Source: a virus. From it: DNA of 51,883 nucleotides. The notes beneath the pieces were generated by a model. That model was given only the letters and a program-made list of their open reading frames with translations. It did no database searches and was not told where the DNA came from. Location of the stretch: positions 1-51,883 of the IMG/VR virus record IMGVR_UViG_3300030380_000566; one strand, written 5' to 3'. The translations under genes were made by a program, and so were the position numbers. Numbering within the stretch: position 1 is the stretch's first letter; each line of letters starts with the position of its first letter. Below are positions 1 to 8,621 of this stretch, one piece after another.

Positions 1-296
1 GAGGAACTACTAATTTTGGTAGAAGTCCTGCTAATAGTGGTTCTTATTATGATGGATATATAGCAGAAGTAATAGTTGTTGATGGTTCAGCATCTTATAC
101 AGATGTAGGTGAATTTAAAAATGGTGTCTGGATTCCTAAAAAATATACAGGAAGTTTTGGAAATAATGGATATCATCTTAAGTTTGAAAATGCAAGTGAT
201 TTAGGTAATGATAGTTCAGGAAACAATAATGATTTTACAGCAAATAACATGGGTGCAGACCATCAAGTGACTGATAGTCCAACATTTGGGAGTTAA
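1..296 (+). CDS. LamG-like tail protein, C-terminal part (5' end outside window)
   Basis: The reading frame is open from base 3 to the TAA at 294-296, about 97 codons. It includes YYDGYIAEVIVVDGSA and a later GVWIPKKYTGSFG segment, then SSGNNNDFTANN. This is the usual ending of concanavalin/LamG-like domains in marine phage tail proteins, which are thought to bind host-surface glycans. The start lies outside the window. The truncated gene at 51662-51883 looks like the N-terminal part of the same kind of protein, so the two may be one gene. The next gene begins two bases after the stop. The domain assignment rests on motif memory only. Confidence 0.7.
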   Translation, partial: GTTNFGRSPANSGSYYDGYIAEVIVVDGSASYTDVGEFKNGVWIPKKYTGSFGNNGYHLKFENASDLGNDSSGNNNDFTANNMGADHQVTDSPTFGS

Positions 297-298
297 TT

Positions 299-2125
299 AT
301 GGCGAGTAGTGGAAATTTTTGTACGATAAACCCTTTAGGAGCACAAGGAGGAGGAACAACAAGTCCTAGTGCTTTATCTAATGGTAATACTGCAGCAACT
401 ATTCAGACTGACACACTTTTAGGAAATTTTGGTGTAACAAGTGGAAAATGGTATTGGGAATGGGCTTTGACTGGTAGTAGTACAAGTGGACAAGCAGTAG
501 GTTGGGCTAATCAACAAGTAAATACATTAGCAGAACTTGGATATAATAGTCCTTCATCAGCAACAGGAGCACAAATAGTTTATATGTATTTATCTAAAAA
601 TCCACCAGAAATAATATCTGATGCTCCTAAAAGTGGATCTAGTGGTACTGATTCTGATATGAGTGCAGCAATAGCACAAAATGATATTATAGGTTTAGCT
701 GCAGATTTTGATAATGATAAATGGTATTTTTCTATAAATGGTAGTTTTACAAATATGAGAAGTGGACAAAATCCTTCTGATGGTAGTAATCCTATGTGTA
801 GTGCATCTGGTGGAGGTGGATTAGTAACCATAGCTAGAACAGCAGGACTTACTTGGTTTCCTGCAATGGGAAATTGGTCTGCAGCTACAAGAGATATTAA
901 AGTTAATTTTGGTCAAGATTCTACATTTTCTGGAAGTTTTTCAGCAGGTGGTAATGCAGATGGTAATGGCTTTGGTGATTTTAAATATTCTGTACCAACA
1001 GGATTTTTAGCTTTATGTTCAGCTAACGTACCAACATCAGATGACATAGACCCTGCTGGAGATGATGGAGAAACAGAAAACCCTACTAAACAATTTAATA
1101 TACTTACTTATACAGGTAACTCTACAACAGGACAGTCACTAACTGGATTAGGCTTTAAACCTGATCTTATATGGGCAAAATGTAGTAGTCACGCACAAAA
1201 CAATCAATTATATGATTCTTCAAGAATGAATACCAGAGGAACACCTACACCATTTGGATTAAGAAGTGATACTAATGGTGCAGAGTTTGATGACCAATCA
1301 ACAGGAAACACTAATCCTATTATATCTTCTTTTGATACAGATGGTTTTACTTTAGGAACAAGTGGAAGTGGACCAAATGATAGTGGTAGAGAATATGTTG
1401 CGTGGTGTTGGAAAGCTAATGGAGGCACGACAGCTACGAATAATGAAGGTAATCATACTTGCACTTTACAAGCAAATGCAAAAGCAGGATTTAGCATAAT
1501 GACATTAGGCAATTATACAAGTGCTAGTGGAGTTACTATAGGTCATGGACTTGATACTGCTCCTGCTTTTTATATTCATAAATCTCGTGCATCATCTGGT
1601 GACTGGCATGTCTATCATAAATCTTTAGGTGCTACTAAAGCTTTGATATTAAATTCAAAGACTCCTCCTTTAACAGCAATAGGATATTGGGCTAATACAG
1701 AACCAACTGCTGATGTATTAAGTTTAGGAAATACATTTGCAGGAACAAATAATGGAGTAGTATATGCGTGGTCAGAAGTTGAAGGGTACAGTAAGTTTGG
1801 AAAATATATGGCAAATTCTAATGCAGATGGACCATTTATCTACACAGGGTTCAGACCCAGAATGGTATTTATAAAAATGGGTGCAGTTGAACAAGATAGT
1901 TGGTACGTTATGGATACCGAAAGAAGTAAATTTAATCAAATAGATAAATCATTAAGATGGAATCTTACGGATGCTGAACAGCAAGTATCACACACACGTA
2001 TAGATTTTTTATCTAATGGTTTTAAAATAAGAAATAATGAAGCATCATTAAATAGCACATCTTATGACCCATATTACTGGGGTGCATGGGGAGACGTGCC
2101 ATTCAAATATAACAATACTTTTTAG
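299..2125 (+). CDS. Tail adhesin with SPRY-like N-terminal domain
   Basis: The product has 608 residues. The first 200 residues (TSGKWYWEWALTGSS, then DIIGLAADFDNDKWYFSING) resemble a SPRY/concanavalin-like sandwich. A second segment begins near residue 265 with FNILTYTGNSTTGQSLTGLGF and contains REYVAWCWKANGG and GDWHVYHKSLG, a repeat unit common in marine phage tail proteins. The protein is rich in Gly, Ser, Thr and Asn, as extended adhesins often are. The start is supported by GGGAG at 288-292, six bases upstream. The gene sits between the LamG-like gene and a fibre accessory gene. A receptor-binding role is inferred from composition and context. Confidence 0.7.
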   Translation: MASSGNFCTINPLGAQGGGTTSPSALSNGNTAATIQTDTLLGNFGVTSGKWYWEWALTGSSTSGQAVGWANQQVNTLAELGYNSPSSATGAQIVYMYLSKNPPEIISDAPKSGSSGTDSDMSAAIAQNDIIGLAADFDNDKWYFSINGSFTNMRSGQNPSDGSNPMCSASGGGGLVTIARTAGLTWFPAMGNWSAATRDIKVNFGQDSTFSGSFSAGGNADGNGFGDFKYSVPTGFLALCSANVPTSDDIDPAGDDGETENPTKQFNILTYTGNSTTGQSLTGLGFKPDLIWAKCSSHAQNNQLYDSSRMNTRGTPTPFGLRSDTNGAEFDDQSTGNTNPIISSFDTDGFTLGTSGSGPNDSGREYVAWCWKANGGTTATNNEGNHTCTLQANAKAGFSIMTLGNYTSASGVTIGHGLDTAPAFYIHKSRASSGDWHVYHKSLGATKALILNSKTPPLTAIGYWANTEPTADVLSLGNTFAGTNNGVVYAWSEVEGYSKFGKYMANSNADGPFIYTGFRPRMVFIKMGAVEQDSWYVMDTERSKFNQIDKSLRWNLTDAEQQVSHTRIDFLSNGFKIRNNEASLNSTSYDPYYWGAWGDVPFKYNNTF

Positions 2126-2138
2126 GAGGTGAAATAAT

Positions 2139-2774
2139 ATGTGGGCTTATATAAAAGATAATAAAATAGAGGAAATAATAGCTAGACCAAAAGATATGGT
2201 CATCGATGATATTAGACATTCTCGAAGAATATTTAGTGCATGGACTTGGGATGAATTAAATGCCATAGGTATTTATACAGTAGAAGCAGGAACACAAGGT
2301 GATGATAGGTTTGAAACAACAAGTCAACCTACATACACTTTTAGTAGTTCTGATAAAAAAGTAACTACTAAATATACTACATCTGATAAAGCTTTAGATG
2401 ATGCAGAAGCTAAAGATGAGGATGGTAAAAATATATTAGACATTAATGGTAATAAAGTAATTAATTATGGATTAAAAACACTAGCTAAAAATCAATGTAA
2501 GATTACTGCTAATGAATTAATAGCTAGATTTAATTGGTTAGTAGAAAGAAGTATTTATGATAGTAGTAAAGCTATACCAGATGCAGTAAAAACTTATGTT
2601 GCTTCAATACGAACAGATTGTGCAGAAATAGAAACAGCAATAACAAATGCAAGTGATATGGATGCATTTAAAGTATTGTATACAGACGAGTTAAATAGTG
2701 ATGATACAGTAAAAACAGTAGCAAGAATACATAGGTGGACAAGTGATAGCACAGTTAAAAACTATATTAGGTAA
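2139..2774 (+). CDS. Tail fibre accessory/assembly-like protein
   Basis: The product has 211 residues. It opens with MWAYIKDNKIEEIIARP, the short beta-strand opening seen in tail-fibre assembly-type proteins, followed by RRIFSAWTWDELNAIGIYTV. The C-terminal half is helical (ANELIARFNWLVERSIYD) and resembles the DUF4376-like helical region of tail-fibre proteins. A perfect Shine-Dalgarno, AGGAGGTGA at 2124-2132, lies six bases before the ATG, so strong translation is expected. It follows the SPRY-like adhesin and probably helps fold or attach it. That role is inferred from position. The last 32 bases overlap a small AT-hook ORF in another frame. Confidence 0.55.
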   Translation: MWAYIKDNKIEEIIARPKDMVIDDIRHSRRIFSAWTWDELNAIGIYTVEAGTQGDDRFETTSQPTYTFSSSDKKVTTKYTTSDKALDDAEAKDEDGKNILDINGNKVINYGLKTLAKNQCKITANELIARFNWLVERSIYDSSKAIPDAVKTYVASIRTDCAEIETAITNASDMDAFKVLYTDELNSDDTVKTVARIHRWTSDSTVKNYIR

Positions 2775-2853
2775 AATAAAACAAAGACTATTTGGTAAAC
2801 TTTGTGAGTGTAAGCCTAAGAAAAAAAGAGGCAGACCGAGGAAGGCTAAATAA
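2743..2853 (+). CDS. Small AT-hook peptide (GTG start)
   Basis: This 36-codon frame starts at GTG 2743, inside the end of the fibre accessory gene. AGGTGG lies about four bases upstream. The peptide ends KCKPKKKRGRPRKAK-like, in detail CECKPKKKRGRPRKAK, a textbook AT-hook (RGRP core in a basic setting) that could bind the minor groove of AT-rich DNA. Its TAA shares bases with the ATG of the holin gene (TAATG at 2851-2855), suggesting translational coupling. It could instead be a frameshift extension of the upstream protein. The AT-hook is visible, but the expression mode is inferred. Confidence 0.5.
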   Translation: MIAQLKTILGKIKQRLFGKLCECKPKKKRGRPRKAK

Positions 2854-3236
2854 TGGCATTATTAAGTTTAATTGGTCCTGCGACTAAATTAATCGGTAAG
2901 TTTGTAAAAGATAAGGATAAACAAGCTCAACTTGCTCATGATTTATCTACTATGGCTGAAAGGCATGCTCAAGAACTAGCCTTAAAACAAATTGAAGTAA
3001 ACAAAGCTGAAGCACAAGGCAATTGGTTTCAATCTTCGTGGCGACCTCTAATAGGTTGGATCTGCGGATTATCATTAGCTATAAATTATATGGTAGCACC
3101 TATATTTGCTGGGTTCGGTGTAATTATACCACAAGCTGATATGAGTGTAATGATGCCGTTATTATTTGGTATGTTGGGTATTGCTGGTATGAGGTCATAT
3201 GATAAAACTAAACAAACAGACACAAAAGGAAAATAA
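2853..3236 (+). CDS. Holin, GTA 3TM-like family
   Basis: The product has 127 residues. An amphipathic, charged N-terminal half (residues 20-55, rich in Lys, Gln and Glu) precedes the motif NWFQSSWRPLIGWICG, which is characteristic of the gene-transfer-agent 3TM holin family. Hydrophobic segments lie at about 66-88 and 97-113, followed by a short charged tail. Holins form membrane lesions that release endolysin. The endolysin is about 37 kb away, at 39869, so the lysis functions are split unless the genome is circular. The ATG overlaps the upstream stop (TAATG). Confidence 0.75.
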   Translation: MALLSLIGPATKLIGKFVKDKDKQAQLAHDLSTMAERHAQELALKQIEVNKAEAQGNWFQSSWRPLIGWICGLSLAINYMVAPIFAGFGVIIPQADMSVMMPLLFGMLGIAGMRSYDKTKQTDTKGK

Positions 3237-5081
3237 ATGCCTTTAACTGGTATAGATTTTAAACCTGGAATTGTAAAAGATATAACTACTTATTCTGCTG
3301 GTAAGGTTGGACCATATTGGACTGATGGGGATAAAGTAAGGTTTGTAAATGGCTTACCAGAAAAAATAGGTGGTTGGGTAAGAGAAACTACAACACCTAC
3401 TACTTTAACTTCTCATGATACTGTTGTTGCTGGTAGGTGTAGGGCTATGGTTAACTGGAGAGGTTTAGATGGTACAGATTTTGTAGCCTTTGGCACTGAG
3501 AAGCAATTACTAATATTATTAGGTGGTCAATTTTATGATATAACACCTTTAAGATCTACAAGCAGTTTAGGTAGTAATCCTTTAGCTACTACAGATGGTA
3601 GCAACGTAGTTACAGTAACTGATAACAGCCATGGAGCAGTAGCTGACGAGATTGTTACTTTTTCTAATGCTAGTGCTTTTAATAATGTTACTATTGAAGG
3701 TGCTTATCAAATTACTGAAGTAGTTAATGCTAATAGCTATAAAATAACTGCTGCGACTACTGCTAATGCTACTGGTGCTGGTGGTGGTGGTAGTATAACA
3801 GCTAAACATTTAATCGGTAAAAGTGAAGGATTATTGAATGCTTCTGCTTCAACTGCTCTTGGTTGGGGTACTGGTACTTGGGGTAGTGGCACATGGGACA
3901 CAGCCAGAAGCACAGGCTCTGTAACCTTAGAGTTAACAATATGGAGTTTAGAACTTTGGGGTGAAGATTTAATAGCTACAGTTAATAATCATAAAATGTA
4001 TTACTGGGATACCAGTGGTGGTGTAACCAGTAGGGCTACAGTAATAAGTAATGCACCTATAAAAAATAGATTTAGTATTATATCTTTCCCAGATAGACAT
4101 TTAGTGTCTATGGGTGCGTATGATAGTGGTGTTAGTGCACAAGATCCTATGTTAGTAGCTTTTTCAACACAAGGTGATTTTAACAACTGGACAGTATCAA
4201 CATCCACTACAGCAGGTTCTCAAAGATTGCAACTAGGTACTAAGATAATGGCAGCAGTATCAACTCGTGAGGAGATATTTATTGGTACGGATGAAGCGAT
4301 GTATGGTATGGCTTTTGTTGGACCACCATTTACTTTTGCTTTTAGATTGTTGGGTACTGGTTGTGGACCAATATCACAAAGGTGTATGGTTAATGAATCT
4401 GGTACAGTGTTCTGGATGGCTAGAGATAACTTTTTTATATTTGATGGTCAAGTTAGAGAGTTGCCTTGTCCTGTTCAGTATTTTGTATTTAACGATATGA
4501 ATAAACAACAAGTACAGAAAATATTTGGAGCTCTTAATAGAAAGTTCAAAGAAGTTATGTGGTTTTATGTTAGTAAATCAGCTAGTGATGAAGAGCCTGA
4601 TAAATATGTAATGTATAATTATGAACAAAATGTTTGGTCTATAGGTAGTATGACGAGAACTAATTGGAGAGATTCTTTTGGTATAAGAGAGGTGCCTTTT
4701 GCTACTGATAAAGAAGGTAGACTGTATAATCATGAAACTGGTACAGATGATGCTGGGTCTGCATTAACTGCGTTTATAGAAAGCTCTCCTGTTGAGTTAA
4801 GTGTGCCTAATGCACCTGATGGAACTAACTTATTTATGATAGATAGGCTTATACCAGACGCAACAATAACAGGCAATATGAAAGTAGAGTTAAAATCTAA
4901 AAAACACCCTTTAGGAACAGAAGTGACCAAAGGACCATTTACTATTTCACCATCTACCAGTAAAGTAAGTTGTAGGGCTAAAGGTCGGCAGATACAAGTT
5001 AAACTATCTAACACAGATGTTGGTGATACTTGGGCTTTAGGTAGATTTAGGATTAATTTAAAAGCAGATGGGTTACGATGA
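3237..5081 (+). CDS. Large tail structural protein, P22 gp10-like stabilisation type
   Basis: The product has 614 residues. The N-terminus (MPLTGIDFKPGIVKDITTYS, then YWTDGDKVRFVNGLPEKIGG) is the hallmark of a structural protein common in marine podoviruses and often compared with the P22 packaged-DNA stabilisation protein gp10. Repeated short beta segments such as TREEIFIGTDEAMYGM and GTVFWMARDNFFIFDG suggest a propeller-like fold. A Trp-rich insert, GWGTGTWGSGTW, lies at residues 209-220 and recurs in the 48580 gene product. AAGGA lies six bases before the ATG, which directly follows the holin stop. A tail or portal-closing position is likely; the exact role is inferred. Confidence 0.6.
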   Translation: MPLTGIDFKPGIVKDITTYSAGKVGPYWTDGDKVRFVNGLPEKIGGWVRETTTPTTLTSHDTVVAGRCRAMVNWRGLDGTDFVAFGTEKQLLILLGGQFYDITPLRSTSSLGSNPLATTDGSNVVTVTDNSHGAVADEIVTFSNASAFNNVTIEGAYQITEVVNANSYKITAATTANATGAGGGGSITAKHLIGKSEGLLNASASTALGWGTGTWGSGTWDTARSTGSVTLELTIWSLELWGEDLIATVNNHKMYYWDTSGGVTSRATVISNAPIKNRFSIISFPDRHLVSMGAYDSGVSAQDPMLVAFSTQGDFNNWTVSTSTTAGSQRLQLGTKIMAAVSTREEIFIGTDEAMYGMAFVGPPFTFAFRLLGTGCGPISQRCMVNESGTVFWMARDNFFIFDGQVRELPCPVQYFVFNDMNKQQVQKIFGALNRKFKEVMWFYVSKSASDEEPDKYVMYNYEQNVWSIGSMTRTNWRDSFGIREVPFATDKEGRLYNHETGTDDAGSALTAFIESSPVELSVPNAPDGTNLFMIDRLIPDATITGNMKVELKSKKHPLGTEVTKGPFTISPSTSKVSCRAKGRQIQVKLSNTDVGDTWALGRFRINLKADGLR

Positions 5082-5332
5082 GTTCAGGAGTTAGAAGAGG
5101 TAGATTACCAACACCACCAAGAACATATGATGCAACTTGGGCAAATCAGTTGGTTAATCAATTAGAATTAAATTTATCAACTACTAATTTAAGTTCATCT
5201 AAAGAGAGGTTTAATGTAACTAATGTTACTGATGATAGAACCTATGACGCAGACAGTACAACACTAGCAGAATTAGCAGATGTACTAGGTACACTAATAA
5301 ATGATTTAAGAGCAAGAGGATTAATAGGATAA
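5078..5332 (+). CDS. Small conserved virion-cassette protein
   Basis: The product has 84 residues. The start overlaps the upstream stop as ATGA, indicating coupled translation. The N-terminus is basic and Pro-rich (RRGRLPTPPRTYD). The C-terminus carries RTYDADSTTLAELADVLGT followed by a short amphipathic helix, a pattern I recall from marine phage structural cassettes. It has no enzyme motif. It lies between two virion genes and is co-translated with both, so a minor structural or assembly role is the best guess. Confidence 0.6.
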   Translation: MSSGVRRGRLPTPPRTYDATWANQLVNQLELNLSTTNLSSSKERFNVTNVTDDRTYDADSTTLAELADVLGTLINDLRARGLIG

Positions 5333-6786
5333 TGGCAGTAGATGATAAAATATTAAGTGAACAAGATTTAGGTCTTAGTGGTATGGGTGGTTTAGGTAGC
5401 CTAAAATCAGAAGAAGGTATCCCTTATAAAACGTCTCAAGAAGTTGTACCACTATCAGAAGGTGGAGGATATTTTTACGGAACATCCGCAACCCCATCTC
5501 AAAGGTTTATATTTAGAAAAATAATGACAGACGCAGAGGGTAATCCTCAAAAGTTATTTGAAAACTTTAATACTTTAGATGATATTGAAAAACAATTTAT
5601 AGCTGAATCTGACCAACGCAGAGAAGAATTAACCCCAGAAGAACTTTCTACTTTAGATTTATTAAAAGACGCAGGAATAATAACAGCTGTTGAAACAGGC
5701 AAACCAGCAGTTAAAGCAGGGCTACAAACTTTAGTAGAAGGTGGCACGATGGATGCAGCTAAGGATGCAGCTAAAGGTGCATTACCTTTTGTACAAAGTG
5801 ATGCAGAAATTAGTAAGTCTATTACAGACCAGTTTACTTCTGATTATACTTTTGATGCTGGTGCTAGTGCTACAATAAGTGATACTCTAACTTCAGCACA
5901 AAAAGACCAACTTGTAAGAAGTGGTGATGCAACTAAAATTAAATTAAGAGATGGAAGCACAGGTTATGCTGTAGACCCTAATAGTGTATCAGGTAAAGAC
6001 TTTATAAGTCAAGGTAGTACAACTTATAGTAATCTTCCTCCTGGTGCAGGTGTTTCATATAGTACTCCTGGAGGTAGTGCACCTAATGTTAATTCTCCTA
6101 ATTACACTAGTGCTTATGAAACTCAAACAGCAATAGGTGGTGTTCCAACAACAGGAACATCAAGTTCAACAGGTGGATTTTTTAGTAAAGGTTCTGTTAA
6201 AGCTAGATATGACCAAGCTTTTAAAGCAGAGACTTTAGGGACTAATTTTGCTGTAGACTTTGCAGTAAACTTGGCTCTTGGTGATGGTAAGCCTAAAGAA
6301 AGAATAGAAGCAGCAGCAAAATCAGCAGCACTTTCAACTGCTGGTACAGCCATAGGTACAGCCATAGGTGGACCAGTAGGAGGTTTTATAGGTGGCACTA
6401 TTGGTAGTGTTGTGGCGAGTGGTGGGAGTGTTATATGTAGCGAATTATATAGGCAAAGATTAATTACTAAAGAAGATTATTTTATAAACCTAAGATTTAC
6501 AAGGTCGCATTTAATACCACAAAGAGGTTATAGCATTTTACAAGGATATTGGTTCATGGCTATACCTGTAGTAAAGATTATGCGTAAAAATAAAACAATG
6601 ACAAGAATATGGAAGCACATCTTCCAAAAAAGAACCTCAGACCTAAAATGGAGATTAGGTAAAGGTAAATTTAATTTATTAGGTAGAGTGTATAGTTTAG
6701 TTTTTGAGAACACTTGTGCTGTACTTGGTAAATTTTGTAGTGAGCAAGATTATCAAATATTATATAAGGAGAAAGCTAATGGCTGA
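5332..6786 (+). CDS. Putative virion/tail protein with glycine-zipper segment and conserved C-terminus
   Basis: The product has 484 residues. A disordered, Gly/Ser-rich middle is followed by a glycine-zipper stretch (TAIGTAIGGPVGGFIGGTIG, about residues 337-356), typical of membrane-inserting segments in ejected virion proteins. The C-terminal region opens with VICSELYRQRLITKEDY and continues with a Trp/Tyr-rich GYSILQGYWFMAIPVVKIM. This module recurs at the ends of several phage tail or internal proteins. The ATG overlaps the upstream stop (TAATG). A DNA-ejection or internal virion role is plausible but unproven. Confidence 0.5.
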   Translation: MAVDDKILSEQDLGLSGMGGLGSLKSEEGIPYKTSQEVVPLSEGGGYFYGTSATPSQRFIFRKIMTDAEGNPQKLFENFNTLDDIEKQFIAESDQRREELTPEELSTLDLLKDAGIITAVETGKPAVKAGLQTLVEGGTMDAAKDAAKGALPFVQSDAEISKSITDQFTSDYTFDAGASATISDTLTSAQKDQLVRSGDATKIKLRDGSTGYAVDPNSVSGKDFISQGSTTYSNLPPGAGVSYSTPGGSAPNVNSPNYTSAYETQTAIGGVPTTGTSSSTGGFFSKGSVKARYDQAFKAETLGTNFAVDFAVNLALGDGKPKERIEAAAKSAALSTAGTAIGTAIGGPVGGFIGGTIGSVVASGGSVICSELYRQRLITKEDYFINLRFTRSHLIPQRGYSILQGYWFMAIPVVKIMRKNKTMTRIWKHIFQKRTSDLKWRLGKGKFNLLGRVYSLVFENTCAVLGKFCSEQDYQILYKEKANG

Positions 6787-7114
6787 ACAAGATATGAAAA
6801 AAGATATGCCTATGCCCAAGCCAACAATGCCAATGCCTCCTGAGGGTGCTAGAACTTTAAATGAAGCTATGCCTCCTGAGGGTGTTGATGTTATGAAAAG
6901 ACCAGACCAATCTATACAGATGGTTCTACTTTCAAGGCTAGAAAGCATGTCACCAGAAGAACTAAAAGAATTAGATAGAGCAATAGACAGTAAAACTGCT
7001 AAAGTATTAATGAAATTACTACCAGAACTAGAGGAACTTATAAATAGATCTATGAGTGCTAAAGGTGGTGCACCTAAAGATGATATGGGTGCTCTTGGTG
7101 GTATGATGGGATGA
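6779..7114 (+). CDS. Small Met/Pro-rich virion-cassette protein
   Basis: The start is placed at ATG 6779, not at the longer frame start 6704, because AAGGAGAA at 6766-6773 lies five bases upstream and the longer form would overlap the previous gene by 83 bases. The 111-residue product begins MAEQDMKKDMPMPKPTMPMP, contains MPPEG twice, then has a helical stretch (SMSPEELKELDRAI) and ends in Gly/Met-rich sequence. No family is recognised. It overlaps its upstream neighbour by eight bases and its downstream neighbour through ATGA. A structural or chaperone role is a guess from context. Confidence 0.6.
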   Translation: MAEQDMKKDMPMPKPTMPMPPEGARTLNEAMPPEGVDVMKRPDQSIQMVLLSRLESMSPEELKELDRAIDSKTAKVLMKLLPELEELINRSMSAKGGAPKDDMGALGGMMG

Positions 7115-7545
7115 CTATAAGGTCTGCTAACCTTTTAGATACATCCGCATTAATATTAATGATTATGAAGATGCACACAGAATCAAAAGCTGATATACCA
7201 CCTCTAAATGTTAGTAAAGTTAGTGATGCTGTTACTGGTGCTATAAAGACTGGGTTAGTATACGTTGCTCTTGAGAAAGAGAACTTAATAGGTTCTATAG
7301 GTGGGGTAGTATCTACTGATTGGTTCTCTGAAGAGAAGATTTTAGGTGATTTATGGTTTTATGTAGATGATAAACATAGATCCTCAAATACAGCAGTTAG
7401 ACTAATAAAACAATTTATTTCTGCTGGTAAAAAAGCTAAAATAAAAATACGATTAGGACATATTTATTTTGGTGATATGGAACGTAAAGATGCTTTTTAT
7501 AATAAGTTAGGTTTTAATTTAATAGGACAAATATATTCGGAGTAA
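7111..7545 (+). CDS. GNAT-like acetyltransferase fold protein
   Basis: The product has 144 residues. The order of elements fits a GNAT fold: an N-terminal helix pair, central strands (GLVYVALEKENLIGSIGGVV), WFYVDDKHRSSNTAVRLIKQ in the position of the acyl-CoA-binding R/Q-x-x-G/A loop and helix, and a C-terminal AFYNKLGFNLIGQIY like the usual 'FYEKLGF' ending. The canonical pyrophosphate loop is weak (HRSSNT), so catalysis is uncertain. GNAT-like genes are common in marine phage structural cassettes. Translation is coupled through ATGA with the preceding gene. The substrate is unknown. Confidence 0.6.
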   Translation: MTIRSANLLDTSALILMIMKMHTESKADIPPLNVSKVSDAVTGAIKTGLVYVALEKENLIGSIGGVVSTDWFSEEKILGDLWFYVDDKHRSSNTAVRLIKQFISAGKKAKIKIRLGHIYFGDMERKDAFYNKLGFNLIGQIYSE

Positions 7546-7548
7546 AAT

Positions 7549-8619
7549 ATGGGTGGTTTTTGCACAACAGGAACTCAAACAATACCAACAGAAACAGATG
7601 TATTAAAAGGCACCGAGATACCAGAGTATGTATCTCAAGGTGGTCAATTATTATTTTCTGAAGCTGTAAACTTAGCTGAACAACCTTTAGCTACTTTTGA
7701 AGGTTCTAGGTTGCCAGTGTATGGTAAAGTAGACCCAACAACAGGACAGCCAGCAGAACTAACTTATGAAACAATAACAGACCCAGATACAGGTGAAGAA
7801 ACTAGAAGGCTAACAACACCAACAACAGACTTATCTAAATTATCTCCAACAGAACAAATAGCACAACGCAAGTTATTAGACGCACCAGAAAGTTACGAAA
7901 GATTTATAACAGGAGGTCAAGGAACTCCTGGATTTGAAAATTTAATGGGTGATTTTTCAGCTAACATAGGCAACCTACAACCTACAGAGTTTGGTACAGC
8001 AGACGTTAATAAATACATGCCTACTTTTTTAACTTCTGTTGACCCAGCATTACAAGATGTATCGGATACATTTACAAGAAGAAGACAAGAGCTCGAAGGT
8101 ACTATGGGTGGCAGTGCATATGGTAGTTCTAGAATGGGTGTTGAGTCTGCAGAGCTCGCAAGAGGTGAAGCAAGAGAGCGAGGAAGATTGCTCGCTGATG
8201 CTGGGGCAAGAGGTCTAGAATTTTCTGCTGCCCAAGCAGAACGAGACAAGAATCGTGAAGAAAGAATATTTGATGTAACTCAAACTGCCAGACTAACAGG
8301 AGCAAGATCCTATCAAGATATTGTACCTGTTGTACGTTCTATAAGAGAATCTGAGGTAGCTGGTGAGTTAGGTGTAGGTGAAGGTCAAAGAATGTTAGAC
8401 ACACAAGCCTTAGAACTAGCCTACAGAGATTTTGTTGAACAGAGAGAGTATCCTTTTAGTGCTTTGAACTTTGCTATAGGTGCATTGAAGGGTATACCTT
8501 TTGAAACTAGAGAGTTTGCTCTACAAAGAGGTGGTGAAGTAGTACAATCACCTAGTGTATATGGTCAAACTATCGGTGGTTTAGGCACATTGTATAGTGC
8601 TTATAAGATGTTGAGTTAA
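7549..8619 (+). CDS. Virion protein, conserved marine phage family
   Basis: The product has 356 residues. The middle reads TFTRRRQELEGTMGGSAYGS then SRMGVESAELARGEARERG, followed by a long helix rich in Ala, Arg and Glu (residues about 205-245). The C-terminal QREYPFSALNFAIGALKGIP is another recurrent piece of this family, which usually lies among tail or internal virion genes of marine podoviruses. GGAG at 7540-7543 supports the ATG. The biochemical function is unknown. A role as a long helical virion component, perhaps ejected with DNA, is an inference. Confidence 0.5.
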   Translation: MGGFCTTGTQTIPTETDVLKGTEIPEYVSQGGQLLFSEAVNLAEQPLATFEGSRLPVYGKVDPTTGQPAELTYETITDPDTGEETRRLTTPTTDLSKLSPTEQIAQRKLLDAPESYERFITGGQGTPGFENLMGDFSANIGNLQPTEFGTADVNKYMPTFLTSVDPALQDVSDTFTRRRQELEGTMGGSAYGSSRMGVESAELARGEARERGRLLADAGARGLEFSAAQAERDKNREERIFDVTQTARLTGARSYQDIVPVVRSIRESEVAGELGVGEGQRMLDTQALELAYRDFVEQREYPFSALNFAIGALKGIPFETREFALQRGGEVVQSPSVYGQTIGGLGTLYSAYKMLS

Positions 8620-8621
8620 TT

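Noticed and set aside
580-831. Long antisense frames over plus-strand tail and head genes (for example 580-831, 48849-49403).
   Set aside because: They have low-complexity, Ser/Pro/Val-rich translations, no ribosome-binding sites and lie fully inside strong genes. They are treated as shadow frames.
6704-6778. 75-base N-terminal extension of the 6779 gene.
   Set aside because: It overlaps the preceding gene and lacks a ribosome-binding site, whereas AAGGAGAA lies five bases before the 6779 ATG.
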